Shown: positions 23,201 to 34,985 of the stretch, in pieces
Numbering within the stretch: the stretch's first letter is position 1
How the letters are laid out: each line of letters opens with the position of its first letter
DNA from: Chamaecrista fasciculata
Lineage: Eukaryota; Streptophyta; Magnoliopsida; Fabales; Fabaceae
Assembly (NCBI GenBank): GCA_003254925.1
Contig: QANZ01009649.1
Coordinates: forward strand, 114,463 to 178,462
Direction: 5' to 3'
DNA length: 64,000 nucleotides
Notes under the pieces: generated by a model
What the model was told of the DNA's origin: nothing
Databases searched by the model: none
The model's input: only the letters and a program-made list of their open reading frames with translations
Made by a program: the position numbers and the translations under genes

Positions 23201-25843
23201 TAATAAAAAACAGAACTATTTATCTGTAATTATTATTATTTTTATGGGAAGGTCATGGGTGAAGAATGGAAGAAGTACTTGCTAAGCAAATTACAGCTGC
23301 GTGACATCGTGCATCAGAAAAAGAAACCAAAAAAAGATCCCAAAGGCTTTGGGGTTCTTGATGGAGTTACTCCTCTAGCACCTATGCAGAATGCTGAAGC
23401 CAGTATCAGCAAGCAGGAGCATGATGCACTCCTGGCAGCAGCATCTGGATTAAGAGATCTAGCTGAAAAGGATTGTGTGGTTGAGGATCCTCCTGGACTT
23501 GATTCTGGTGGAAGGAGACGTGGAAGAGGAAAGAAAAAGGTTGGGAGTAAAAATGGCCCAATTATTAGTGATGTCTCTGGAGGTAGCAGTAGTAAAAAGG
23601 TGTCAGCAAGTGAAAATTTAGGGGCTTCTGATTCCAAAAATAATGGTCAAACAGAGGAAAAGAATTCAGTCAGTGCTGGTGGATCATGTGAAACCATGGA
23701 TGGTGGGACAACTGTAAACAACATGAATGACATGATCCTCCGTAAGCACACTAATGCAGATGCTGCAAGTTCCACAAATATGAAGCCACTTCCACCAGTT
23801 CATTTTTATGCCCTAGAAAGTGATCAGCCTATACTAGACATATTGAAGCCTTCCACAATAATTGTTTACCATCCGGACATGACCTTTGTAAGGGAAATTG
23901 AAGTTTACAAAGCTGAAAATCCTTCAAAAAGGTTAAAAGTGTATTTTCTTTTCTATGAAAATTCTACTGAGGTGCAGAAGTTTGAGGCAAGTATACGGCG
24001 GGAGAATGGAGCATTTGAGTCTTTAATTCGGCAGAAATCTATGATGATGATTCCAGTTGACCAGGTTTTTTTTTTCCTGTTTTCTTTTCTTTTTTTAATG
24101 TTAAAGTTCAATGTTAATTCTCATGTTCATTATAGTGATTCTGTTTTCTTCTTTCTTTTTTTTGCCTGTTGTTTATTAGGATGGTCATTGTATAGGATTG
24201 AATTCTAGTTTTGAGCCTGACTCGACTACTACCCAAAACTCAATAACCAGAAAAGCAGGTGGGAGAAAGGAGGTTGATAAAGAAATGCAGGTTTGTGATT
24301 TTTTCTTGCGTATACTCTGGCTTATTTTCTTGCCAGAGAACTTATATTTAGGAAATTTAACTTTTCAGATCATTGTGGACATGAGAGAGTTCATGAGCAG
24401 CCTTCCTAATGTTCTCCATCAAAAGGGAATGCGCATTATTCCAGTGACCCTTGAAGTTGGTGACTATATACTCTCACCATTAATTTGTGTGGAAAGAAAA
24501 AGTATTCAAGATCTCTTTATGAGCTTCACATCAGGTCGTCTTTACCACCAGGTGGAGACAATGGTGCGATATTATAGGATACCTGTACTGCTAATCGAGT
24601 TCTCACAGGACAAGAGCTTTTCTTTCCAGGTTTGCTGATCAAAATACAACTGTACCTTAGCTTCAATTTTGGCGTTTATTGTTACAACAGAGTTGTTGGA
24701 AAATCTAACCCTAATCCTATACATGAGAAATTGAGAATGCTTGGCCTTTAAGTTCTAGGTCCAGAATAGCAGGTCTGGATGGAAAATGGTAGTCATATCA
24801 ATTTTTAGGCAGGTCTAGGTATAATATTAGAATTAACAGCCTGGTTTGGTTGAGCTGATTGAGAGCATTTTTTGTTGGCCTTGATAGAAATGAATATAAA
24901 CACATATATTCAATGTATGGCTGAGCATTGTTATGTTTAATTGTGGATGATTATTAGGCTTATTTGTTTACTTTTCCAGTCTGCTAGTGATATTGGAGAT
25001 GACGTAACGCCAAATAGTATTATATCAAAGTTGTCACTACTGGCTCTACACTTCCCCCGGCTACGAATAATCTGGTCTCGGAGTCTGCATGCTACTGCTG
25101 AAATATTTGCTTCACTGAAGGCAAATCAAGATGAACCTGATGAAACAAAAGCAATGAGAGTTGGTGTCCCCTCAGAAGAAGGAATTGTGGAAAGTAATGT
25201 GAGGTAAGTTTTGTTTCCCTCTTGTATCACTGAGTTGTGAGTTAAAGGATGATGTGTGAAAAGAGGAATTAAGGGTAGTGGAGCGAGCACATGCATAGAA
25301 ATTCTTTTGGTTGTACATGACATTGGTGCTGCCTGACTGGGATAAATTGATTTTTTCCCCTTAATTTTTATGGCATACAGGGCCCTGATGGGCGCATTGA
25401 AGAAGGGTTACCCTAAGTTCCTTGCGTTTCCGCAAGGGCTTCTTTTGGATGAATATACATTTGATTTTTTGATACTTTGCTTGGATGACATTTTCATTTT
25501 TCTGGCCTGAAAATATTTATTTTGTACGTTTGTTAGTAATTACCACACATCATATTCTCCTTCCTCCTTTTAACAATGATTTTAATGTCAATTTGGGTTC
25601 ACAGAATGGTTAATACAATTTCTGTGATACAGAGCTGAGAATTACAACACTTCTGCTGTGGAGTTTCTGAGACGACTTCCAGGTGTAACAGATTCAAACT
25701 ACAGAGCCTTAATGGATGGGTGCAAGAGCTTGGCTGAGCTTGCTCTTCTTCCTGTGGAGAAGCTGGCAGAATTAATGGGTGGCATGAAAGCGGCTCGCAC
25801 TCTCAGAGAATTTCTAGATGCTAAGTATCCAACATTGTTGTGA
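20280..25843 (+). CDS. RAD1/UVH1: DNA repair endonuclease XPF/RAD1 (UVH1)
   Basis: Nine exons: 20280-21148, 21393-21616, 21817-21899, 22711-22875, 23252-24064, 24180-24290, 24369-24629, 24980-25203, 25633-25843. They give 986 aa, close to the plant homologue (about 956). The N-terminal half is the helicase-like domain (ISDLL-type start, [35 protein letters not shown]). The ERCC4 nuclease domain starts near 756 and keeps the active site: Asp759, Asp787 in VGDY, then ERK 797-799 and Asp803 in [11 protein letters not shown]-terminal helix-hairpin-helix (FLRRLPGV, about 920-986) should bind ERCC1. The complex cuts 5' of bulky lesions in nucleotide excision repair and acts in recombination in the nucleus. 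The linker in exon 5 is Ser/Lys/Gly-rich, as in plants. The start was chosen to match the family N-terminus. Confidence 0.97.
22051..22137 (-). mobile_element. 5'-truncated SINE tail with target-site duplication, in XPF intron 3
   Basis: A 49-bp insert (22070-22118) reads on the minus strand as the 3' end of a plant Au-like SINE: a gtggg..aaggcttt block followed by ttg repeats. It is flanked by a 19-bp direct repeat (22051-22069 and 22119-22137; one mismatch) containing gtaagatgctaacaa. The structure is diagnostic of retroposition with 5' truncation. Confidence 0.75.
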
Positions 25844-25868
25844 CTTGTGACTTGTGACTTGTGACTTG
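25841..25868. repeat. Four tandem copies of tgacttg overlapping the XPF stop codon
   Basis: The 7-bp unit tgacttg is repeated four times, and the first TGA is the stop codon of the XPF gene. The array lies in the 3' UTR. Confidence 0.9.
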
Positions 25869-25902
25869 TAGGAAATGGATCAACTGAAGTGTGGTTGAAT
25901 TA

Positions 25903-25908
25903 AATAAA
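25903..25908 (+). promoter_or_regulatory. Candidate polyadenylation signal of the XPF gene
   Basis: A canonical AATAAA lies 59 nt after the stop codon. Plant poly(A) signals are loose, so its use is only likely. Confidence 0.4.
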
Positions 25909-26950
25909 GTATGAGTATAAGAAAGAGAAATAGGGAGGGAGAAGAATGAACAGAGCAGAGGCACTAAACAGAACAAAGTAAATCATCACCATTGAAGAAG
26001 AATATTTTACATAATTTAAAGTATATGTAATATAGACACTGTTTCTTCTTGAACATGAAGATGAAGGGCTGTGGCTTTCCCCATTGGTGGACAACTGATG
26101 TTCTGATTCATTTATTATTTGTCATTCTCATTTTGTACATTGGTTATTCCATTGTAATTCCGTAGTCATTGTGTAAGTGTTGGTGCAAGTGTTTTCTCAT
26201 GATTACTTCACTTTGACGCATTGAATATTGTATAAATTAAGTTAGGATTGACAACATGCTTGGAATAAATTACGTGGGACTTCGTGTGTGGTAATAACTA
26301 TTGGATTAAAATTAGTAAAATCTAATTAGTTAAGTTGATATATGGAACACCTCAAATCGAATATCCAATGGGTTTTGCATGCAATTGATATCATGTTTAG
26401 AATTTAAATATATAAAGTATATTAGAACTTATGAATTTATTGTATTTTTAAATGATAAAAAAGTATAGATTTTATATATTTTTTTTATATATTATTAATC
26501 TATAAAGNTATATATATTTTTATATATTATTAATCTATAAAGTTAGAAGAACGATAATTAGAAGATATTAAAAGATACATTAGTTCATAACTTCATATCG
26601 CAACTTCGCAATCGATAGAAAAGTTGAGTTCGTATCCAAAACTTTAATTGTCATGGTGGTGGCATTTCTTTCAATTATAGAAAAGAAATATACGACGAAA
26701 ATGAAGCTCCTATACCTTTGCAGGCCCCATCAGATTTCCCTGTTTGTTGTCCTACTCATTTCTTCAAACAATTCCATCCATACATACACATATTCAAAAT
26801 AGATATTGCCAAAACATCTTTTCATTATTTGGTACCATCATTACTTTCTTTCATCCAAGTTGACCTCAACCTTTCCCACCATCTAAAAAATGATTCTTAA
26901 AAGAGTCTTTCTTTTCATATGATAGTGATAACCGTCCATTCTTTCCTTTT

Positions 26951-26952
<2 letters not shown>

Positions 26953-26987
<35 letters not shown>

Positions 26988-27004
26988 NTTTTTTTTTTTT
27001 TTTT
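26953..27004. repeat. Homopolymer T tract (A tract on the minus strand) with one N
   Basis: About 50 consecutive T with an N at 26988. On the minus strand it is an A tract starting about 65 nt after the stop codon of the transporter gene and about 50 nt after its AATAAA. Confidence 0.9.
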
Positions 27005-27054
27005 GCTTTACCTTTTGCTTTTGTCAGCTAATTAATTTACACATATGCTACTAC

Positions 27055-27060
27055 TTTATT
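27055..27060 (-). promoter_or_regulatory. Candidate polyadenylation signal of the CAT gene
   Basis: AATAAA on the minus strand, only about 10 nt after the stop codon at 27070-27072 and before the A tract. Confidence 0.4.
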
Positions 27061-27069
27061 TCCCTTCAT

Positions 27070-30036
27070 CTAAAGCACTTGCATTTCAACCTTAGCTTGT
27101 AAATTAGGCGTGCTGGAGTTGAATTCATCCACACCCATGATCTCACTGTCCTCTGCTTGATAAGTGGAGTGAACCCCATAGAGCACATAGAAAATAGTTA
27201 TGAGGCATGACCATATAGCAAACCTTTGGAATGAGAGAAGCTTGAGAGTGGTTATGAGGAAAATGTTAAGGAAGATAGAGATTGAAGCAGGCCATGGCAT
27301 AAATGGCACAGACCAATCAGATTGAGGAATGCAAGGCACTGTGTATTGGAAAAAGATAGTGGTGGTGATCATGAAGCCACCAAAGAGAGGAAGGCCCCAC
27401 CATTGCTGCTTGAACTTCCAAGAAAGGGAAAAGCCAAGTGAAGAGGCAGTGAGGAGAAAGAGGAATAAGAGAGTAAGGAATGGAGATGTGTGGCTATTGA
27501 TCACATAGCGACGGTATATAAGAGCGTTGGCCACAAGATAGAACACTAATAGGGTGCCTATGCTCACCATCTGGATTATTATGTCAAGCCCTGTGAACAG
27601 TGCAATACATGCTGTGCATAGTCCTATGAACATCACAAAATTGAAAAAAAGAAAGAAAGAAAGGAAGTGTTATGATTGATTGCTTTCTTAAATTAGGGGA
27701 TTTCAACATTTGTTCACATGGTATGTCATGCCACTCAACTTATGAATACATAACAAGACTAAAGCTTTATTTTGGAAGGTTGATGTTGTTTCAACTTGAT
27801 ATTTGTTCTTTGGAAGATTGGAATAAAAATCTTTTAGGTAGTCAATTGATATCAGAATCATCTTTGCAGGACCAAAGTTATATTCCAAAAAAAAATTGTT
27901 TGAATTAAGTATGCTTGAAGTGGTAAATTAACTAAAACTCCAAAAGGGTTTTTGAAAAACTCAGCAAGGTCTAGACTTTTGCAGTGTGTGATTGATTGCA
28001 ATAAACCTTTTTCTTTTGAAGCAGAATTGCATGAGAATGCAAAGATTCAGAGTAATTTGTTACCCAGAAAGAGTGTGGCATTCAGTGGGGTGCCTGTTGA
28101 AGGGTGCACTTTGGCTAACCATAATGGCACCAGACGAGCCCTTCCAAGAACACAAAGGTATCTGGCTTGTCCTAACATGGCTACCAATAGAGAAGCCACT
28201 ATACCCAAACCAGCACCTGCCCCAACAAGATTACTTGCCCAATTCCAACCAATTTTAAGGAAAGCCACTGAATATGATGCTTTCTCAGAAATCTGTCAAA
28301 TCATAGAACAATATGAAGCTTGAGAAATAAGTTAGGCTAAAATACATAAAACCTCCCTGAACTTTAGTTACTGTGTAAAAATCCTCCTGAATTTTGAAAA
28401 GTGATGAAAGAACTTCTGGACTTTCAATTTTGTGTAAATAACATCTTTTGTTAATTTTTTTATTTGAACAATCAAGTTTCTTTGTAATTTTATGATTATT
28501 GTTATATTCTACATTGGTCCAGACTAAAAATCGAGTATTGTTATAATTAATAGTAGTAAAAAAACTAAAAAAAATCAAGAAAATTTTAACAAAATGGGTT
28601 ATTGCACAGAATTGAAAATTGAGGGGGTCTTTCGTCACTTTTTCAAAGTTCAGGGAGGATTTTGTGCATTTTATCTAACTTATAATTGACAATAATTCAG
28701 TGTACTAACCTGGTTGTAAGGAACCATCACACAGAGAGAAAGAGCCATAAGGCAATACAGCACTGTGGTTATAAGAACTGAACCAATAATGCCAATAGGT
28801 AGGCTCTTTGAAGGATTTTTTATCTCCTCAGCCATGGTTGAAGCTGAGTCATAGCCTATGTAGCTGAAGTAAACTATAGCTGCTCCATCAAGGACACCTC
28901 TAACACCAAAAGGAGCTAATCCTTTTGGACTGACCAAGTTTTGTGCACTTCCATTGTAGAAACCAGCTATTATGATGAACCCAAAGAAAATTACATGGAA
29001 GACTGTCATAACCAGGTTCAATATGGAGCTTTCCTTAGTACTGCAGCCAACAAAATGAAAAGAAAAAGAAGAAGAGAAACTATCATTTTCAAATACACAG
29101 AAAGCATTTTATGGAATCATTGTCAGTAACATCAATAATGCCTCAGCTTTCCATAATCAGAAATAAAAAAATAAAAAACAAAAGAACCAAAACAGAATGA
29201 AAAAGGATAATATATTTTTTAAAAAATCTCTACCCAATATCAAATGGACTCCTGTCCCACTTGAAGAGAGAAAAAAGAAAAAGAAAAAGTAGAGGTGAGA
29301 AATTGATCAAACCTATGACACAAACAAAGAGTGAGAAGAAGAACAATGGCCACAGCTGGAAAATCCAGCATGTTATATTCCTCTGGCAATCCATGTACTT
29401 CCACTCTCCACACATTTGGATCATTTTTCCCAAATGCATAGCTCAAATACTCTGTGAAACTCCTTGCTACCCCGGCGTTGGACAACACATACTCCATCAG
29501 TATGTTTGCCCCAGCAAAATATCCCACAAATTCTCCTACATCAACAAAACTTTACAAGAATCAAGAGAACAAGAATGGAATGAAATTCAAAAGGGGTGAA
29601 GTAGATTGTGAGAAAACAAGCACAATCCTTAAGAAGGCTTAATACCGAAAGTTAATCTCAAGTAACTGAAAGCTCCTCCTGCAACAGGGACTTGAACAGA
29701 AAACTCAGTATAACACAAAGAGGAGAGAAGGGCCGATATTCCAGCTATGATATAGGATATGAAGACTGAGGGACCAGAGTGTTGGAGGGCCACAGAACCG
29801 GTAGTAACGAACACGCCAACACCGAGCATTCCTCCTACTCCAAGAGCTACCAGATCATACCAATTGAGCTTCCTCTTCATATCTGAACCAGACCTGAGCC
29901 TCACTTGGTTCAGCTCTTGGTCTGGTGTCCAAGTGGCTAGCATTCTTTTTCTGAGCCTATGAGGAGTTTGGGAGAGGGCATGGAAATAACTAGATAAGAT
30001 TCTCATGTTGTTGCTTGCACTGTGAACGTGAGCCAT
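27070..30036 (-). CDS. CAT: Cationic amino acid transporter (CAT, APC superfamily)
   Basis: Five exons on the minus strand: 30036-29646, 29535-29313, 29040-28710, 28292-28064, 27623-27070, with phases 1, 2, 0 and 1 at the junctions, giving 575 aa. The N-terminus has the plant CAT signature (TPHRLRKRMLATWTPDQEL, then MKRKLNWYDLVALGVGGMLG). The protein is very hydrophobic, with about 14 likely membrane spans, and carries family motifs CYTEFSVQVPVAGGAFSYL, YFSYIGYDSASTMAEEIKNP, ASLLVAMLGQARY and WSVPFMPWPASISIFLNIF. Such transporters move Arg, Lys and other amino acids across the plasma membrane or tonoplast by H+ symport. The sequence looks closest to the CAT1/5/8 group, which is inference. An upstream in-frame ATG at 30261 would add about 75 residues unlike the family, so MAHVHS at 30036 is preferred. 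Confidence 0.95.
28327..28683. mobile_element. MITE-like inverted-repeat element within CAT intron 3
   Basis: Terminal inverted repeats of about 36 bp, left ataagttaggctaaaat...ctccctgaacttt and right its inverse with a few mismatches. The element spans 357 of the 417 bp of the intron between CAT exons 3 and 4. It has no coding capacity. Confidence 0.75.
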
Positions 30037-30305
30037 CTTTTTCTTCTTGTATTCTAAGTACTGAGTTTCTTGGCTTATATAAGAAATGAGATGGAGGTTT
30101 TTAAATATGAATTTGAGAGGGGGAGGGGGAATATTACTCCATTTCTTTCCTAGGAGTTGATTGGTGAGACTTGCTATTGTCTCAAATCTCCCTAGTTTTT
30201 TTGAAAGTACCCACTTGTCCTTTTGTGTTTCTATACTGACAATCAAGACCTGCAGAAGCATTTTTATTTGAGTAAATATTCAATTTGGTCCCTAAAAGAT
30301 ACACA

Positions 30306-30501
30306 AGTTGACAACTCAATCCTTGAATGTCCAATTTACACACTTTAGTCCTTGAAAGTCGTGAAGGCAATACAACTTAGTCCCTTAAACCCATTTTTTA
30401 GGGGCCAACTTGCAGGGACAGAAGGACTGAATTGTATTGGTTCCACAAATTTCAGGGATTAAAGAGTGTAAACTAGACTTTTAAGGATTGAGTTGTCAAC
30501 T
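30306..30501. repeat. Inverted-repeat element with 19-bp perfect arms
   Basis: agttgacaactcaatcctt at 30306-30324 is perfectly inverted at 30483-30501. In between are atttggtcc/tagtcctt-type motifs like those of the other inverted-repeat elements. It lies about 270 bp upstream of the CAT start codon. Confidence 0.65.
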
Positions 30502-33260
30502 ATATAAGGTATGACAAAAGGAAAGCAAGTGTAAGGGAATAACCCATATAAGGTATGAAAAAGGCCCAAGTATTTTTTTAAAATTAGCTTTATAAGAGGA
30601 ATCTTATTTGGAAGAGGGACTTTGACATGATCTTTTGGAAAATTTGCTGATATGAAGCTCTGTGACAAGCATCCACTAAAGCACAAAAAGATTTCTTCAC
30701 TAAGACTCAAGAATAGTTAGACTAAATTCTTGAACAGAACATCACATTGTGATTGTACAGTTGCCACTAATACATTTGCAAATCCAAGCTAATATATTAT
30801 ATATATCATTTAGATAAATGAAGCAAGTGTCAGTTATTTAATTAGATGAAACTGTTATTCTTGAATAACTTAGGAGTCCTAAGAGTATATTTCTTATCTT
30901 ATCAACCCAAGAATGATATTCTAGTCGGTGATAGAACCTTATCTTTAAGGTTAATCTTTTATCACCTTTTTTCTCTCTGAGAAGGTAAGGAAACACATCC
31001 TGGAACAAATAAATTATTAAGATTACCAAATTCCCTCCTGTAAGTTTTATTATTCAACTAAAAATTTTAGTTTGGGCCAAAAAAACAAAAAAATTAGCTC
31101 TCTAGCTTAAAGTGTATTATATTTAAATAAAAGTATTAAGAATAATCTGAACATAAATAACTATTTGGAAACATGTACATATATATATTTATGTGCATCA
31201 TCTATCCTATGCCACAGTATTTCTGCTGTTTTGGAAATTTTGAAAGCAAATATAATTTTTTCAAGCACTGTCTAATTCTGACTTATAGTCACTTAGCCTT
31301 ATGCAAAGTTTGATTCGATATTCAACCATTCTAATGAAGGCAAAGAGAAAGAGAGAGGAAACCAGAAAAGGAAAAAAAAAACAAAAAAAAAGACAAAAAA
31401 GAGCATCCTTCATTACTTTCACTGGCCAGTCTATCTCCTACCTAGCTTCAATTCTTTCAATTTGTTTACTGATATACTCTTCTTTGTGCACTTATCATAC
31501 TCTCATAATCATCATAAATATTCATTACCTTGTGCCTTCAATCATGACACATGAAATTGACATTGAGCATATACTGAATTATTATGGCTAACATATGCAG
31601 GAGTCCATAATTCTAAAAAGAATATTTTTTAAAAAAATTGCATAAGATGAATCAAATTGCTGATATTTTATTCTGATAATTCTAGCATATATCCAGAATC
31701 TCTATCCACCCCCTTCACCATTATCTACAACTTTATTTAGATTTGATTTGATTTTGCATGAATGTACCCTATACAGCCTAGTAAATTTATGCATCATTGG
31801 GGTATATACCTACATTATTACCTATACCACACGAAATTCTAATAAAAGGGGCAAAGCCCAAAGCTAGATTAATGGAAACTTTAATATAAAGCTTGATGCA
31901 TTTATCCAATAATAGCCTGTAAAAATTTTATGTAACTTTCAGTAAAAAAATAAAATCAGTGCGAATCCGTTATGGCAGTTATAATAAGTTATACAAAGGT
32001 ATAGAATTTGTATTTACACACAAGTCAACCAAGATTATTAATATCTTGTGTCCTTTTTTCATTTTGCAAAAATTATTCAATCGTCTATTCGTCTTCTAAA
32101 CAAGAAATCTTTCTGTGAAGTATGAGCTAATTAAAGTGTACACAGTTATCTTGAGAACATAAGATTGAGATTGAGTGGTCCATGGTCTTCAAATCTCCAC
32201 TTTCACTGGATGAAACCCCAAAATTCCTATTGCATTGGGATATTAATTTTGTTTTAATATTTGGGTTTTAGCTTAATTAATACGTGGTCTTAAGCTTAGC
32301 CACATTGAGAAGTAGTGTCAGGACGTCCTTCATTTATTTAATTAGTGGCTATCTAATCAATAATCATGTTCCAAAATGAAATTATGAGCATCACAAATTA
32401 AAGTGGACTTTGTATGCTGTAAAACAAAATAATGGATAATAATTAATGGGAAATGAGCAATGTCAATCACATTGGTTTGAGCATTTAATTAATTACTAGA
32501 AACTACACATGATTTCACATATAGCTAAGCGCTATCATTTTCTTCTACTGGTCACTCGATTGCTTATGGAAGATGACCTCAAAGAATAAAAGTTTTCCCA
32601 TATCCAAAAAATCGTGTACTCTCACAAATAAAAAGAGAAACTTTCACTATTACTATATAATACTTGAGACAAGCTTTATTAATTAATAAGTATTATCCAA
32701 TTCCAAAACTTATCTTCTATCTAAAAAGCTCCCCTCGCAAATAAATTAAAGTTCCATAATAAAACAGAGATAAATAGAATTGCATGTCACGCACAAATGG
32801 CCTATTATTGACGACTCAATTTGATTGCTATCATCCATACAAATAAAAGTCGGCAATAACAAAAGATCATAGCATCATAATGAGCACGCAGTCAATTTTT
32901 GTATATATAAATTAAACAGGCTGACTTCATAAAATGTTAGTAATTCTGCAACTTGCTGCTGCAAATTGTAATGATCACTTCACTCTCTCACTCATGCTTG
33001 GCCCCATTACTTGATTTCTGTGTCTCAAAAGGATCTACGTAACAGTTTGACTAGTATATATATATATAGCATTTAATTAAGCCCATGCCTATAATGATGA
33101 TACATATATACAAAATTAAACCGTTTTACATTTGGTGCCACAATTAATATGTATATATTTTATGAAGATGGTCGAGGCAAGCATATTCACTACACATGAT
33201 TAAGCATATAGATTAGTGAAAAAATTAAGGCACTAGGTAGTATAAGATCGAGAGTGGAAT

Positions 33261-33293
<33 letters not shown>

Positions 33294-34763
33294 TATAGTT
33301 TTGTTAATTTAATTATGTGATTGGTGGTGAAGTTGCACTGAGAGCTAGGGGCGGCAGGAAGCAGTGGAATCCTTTCACTTTTCTTTATTAAAATTCAAAA
33401 GTGAGTCATCCAATTTTGCATTGACCTCATTCCTCACCTCTCCCTCTAGTGTCTGTGTTGGCCACACCACCCCATACACATTTGCATTTAATATCTCAAT
33501 ATATAAACACTTTACTCTTTCATTGTATCCACAAATTTGTTAGGATTTTTAATTTTTTATAAGGAGGAGGAAGGGGGAGAACTCATAAAAATTTGAAATT
33601 GCATTCATAGCTGCTCCATAATCATAAGTCCAAACCTAAATTCTTTTTATAAAAGAAATAGACAATTAAATAAAAGAGACCAAAACTAAATAATTTCAAA
33701 CGGAAACCAAATTCAAATCTGATGCAAATGGGATCATGCTTACTGCTAACCTGCTATGTCCTCCACTTATATAGCTTCAAACTCATTATTCAATAATAAT
33801 AATTATAATAATAATACTAATAATAATAATATTAATAATTTCTAACAATTCCTTCCTGAAATTTCTTTACAAAGAAATTAAGTTAAATTGTAGACATCTC
33901 CAATTTTTGATAATGATGCATTATCTCATCATTTTTCTAATGATGCACTTTCTCATCATTTTTTCATTGGAGCACCATCTCTTCAAAATCATCAAATCTT
34001 GATGCACTTTGTCACCAGAGAGTCTCTTCTTCAACTATTGCTTGCATAACGTTTATCTCATATTCTTTGAACTAATTCTTTTGTCAAGCTCTTACAATTG
34101 TTCAACATAAATCTTAAATCTTTAAAGTAATCGTGAGGATTCATTCCTCCCACTAGTAGAATTCTTTGTAGTAACATCATCTCAACATATGAGATATGCT
34201 ACTCTACTTCACAAACTCTCAAAACCTAAAACTCTTGGAATTTTTAGGAGAAAGAGGGGAGAGACTAATAGCTGATGTTTGTAAAAAAAAAAAAAAACCA
34301 AAGGTGTAGTTCTAGCACGTACTAGCGAGAATTAAAATTGTAATTTTGGAATAAATTCAAGGATTAAAAAGAATTATTTACTTAATTAGTTTTCAAAATG
34401 TTGCTCGTAGGACCAATAGTTTATGTTTGTAAAAAAAATAATAATGGCCGAAATGTGTATTTCTAAAATTGAAAGAATAAATCATAATTTTGAGATAAAT
34501 TCAAGAATAAAAAAATAGACATTCTTTTCTATATATATATATACACTTTCTTTTTTGACAGAACCTTCAATTTATATGGTCATGTCAAGCTAGTCGTAAG
34601 TGTGAACCAGAGGGGTTTGTCTTTATATAAATCAATATTCACAAGGGACAAGATGATATGATAATTAATTTAAACAAGAGAAAGAGGACAGTGAGAGAAT
34701 CACACCCTCTTGAGTCTTGATTGGAAAAAAAAAGGTACATAACGAAACTTTAAAAATTAATTA
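30502..34763. other. Gene-free AT-rich region
   Basis: No protein family motif was seen on either strand. The region contains (TA)n/(GT)n runs at about 33262-33293 and an AAT-rich stretch at about 33790-33840. A Lys-rich ORF at 31301-31591 is low-complexity and was not accepted as a gene. Confidence 0.6.
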
Positions 34764-34768
34764 CTANA

Positions 34769-34959
34769 GTATTAGGGAATATGATGAGCTGTCAAGTTAG
34801 TTAGAATTAGTTTCATTTTTCTGTTAAGGCTTCTCTCTTTTATCAGTTCAGTTGGTTATACTTTCTTCTATAAGTATTCAGCTCATGTAATTCTTTTCTA
34901 TTCAATACACTTCACATTCATTTCATTTTCTGTTTTCTCTCTTTTCTAAAACTGTAATA
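34769..34959 (+). repeat. 5' LTR of the copia element
   Basis: About 190 bp, starting (g)tattaggg and ending ctgtaata. The ends form a short inverted repeat TATTA/TAATA instead of the usual TG/CA. It contains the likely promoter and polyadenylation signals of the element. It matches 39383-39573. Confidence 0.9.
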
Positions 34960-34972
34960 TGGTATCAGAGCC
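34960..34972 (+). promoter_or_regulatory. Primer-binding site (initiator tRNA-Met)
   Basis: tggtatcagagcc directly abuts the 5' LTR. This sequence is complementary to the 3' end of plant initiator tRNA-Met and is the standard copia minus-strand primer site. Confidence 0.9.
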
Positions 34973-34985
34973 ATAAAGTCTCTCA

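Larger units (their letters stand above)
25909..27069. other. Convergent intergenic region between XPF and the transporter gene
   Basis: Contains the 3' ends of two convergent genes. A segment of about 30 bp ending in attaatctataaag is repeated on both sides of an N at 26508. A long T run at 26953-27004 contains another N. No gene was recognised. Confidence 0.6.

Noticed and set aside
23314-23637. 107-codon minus-strand ORF
   Set aside because: It is the complement of the Gly/Ser/Lys-rich linker of the XPF coding exon, and its Pro/Leu/Ser bias is a by-product.
25380-25443. Possible extra XPF exon (GC-richer stretch in the last intron)
   Set aside because: Splicing exon 8 directly to exon 9 restores the conserved [14 protein letters not shown] junction in phase, leaving no room for another exon.
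30037-30261. N-terminal extension of the CAT gene from an upstream ATG
   Set aside because: The added residues do not resemble CAT proteins and include repeat-like upstream sequence. The ATG at 30036 fits the family start.
31301-31591. 96-codon ORF with a Lys/Arg-rich start
   Set aside because: The basic part comes from an A-rich low-complexity run and the remainder is hydrophobic AT-rich translation. No motif or splice context.
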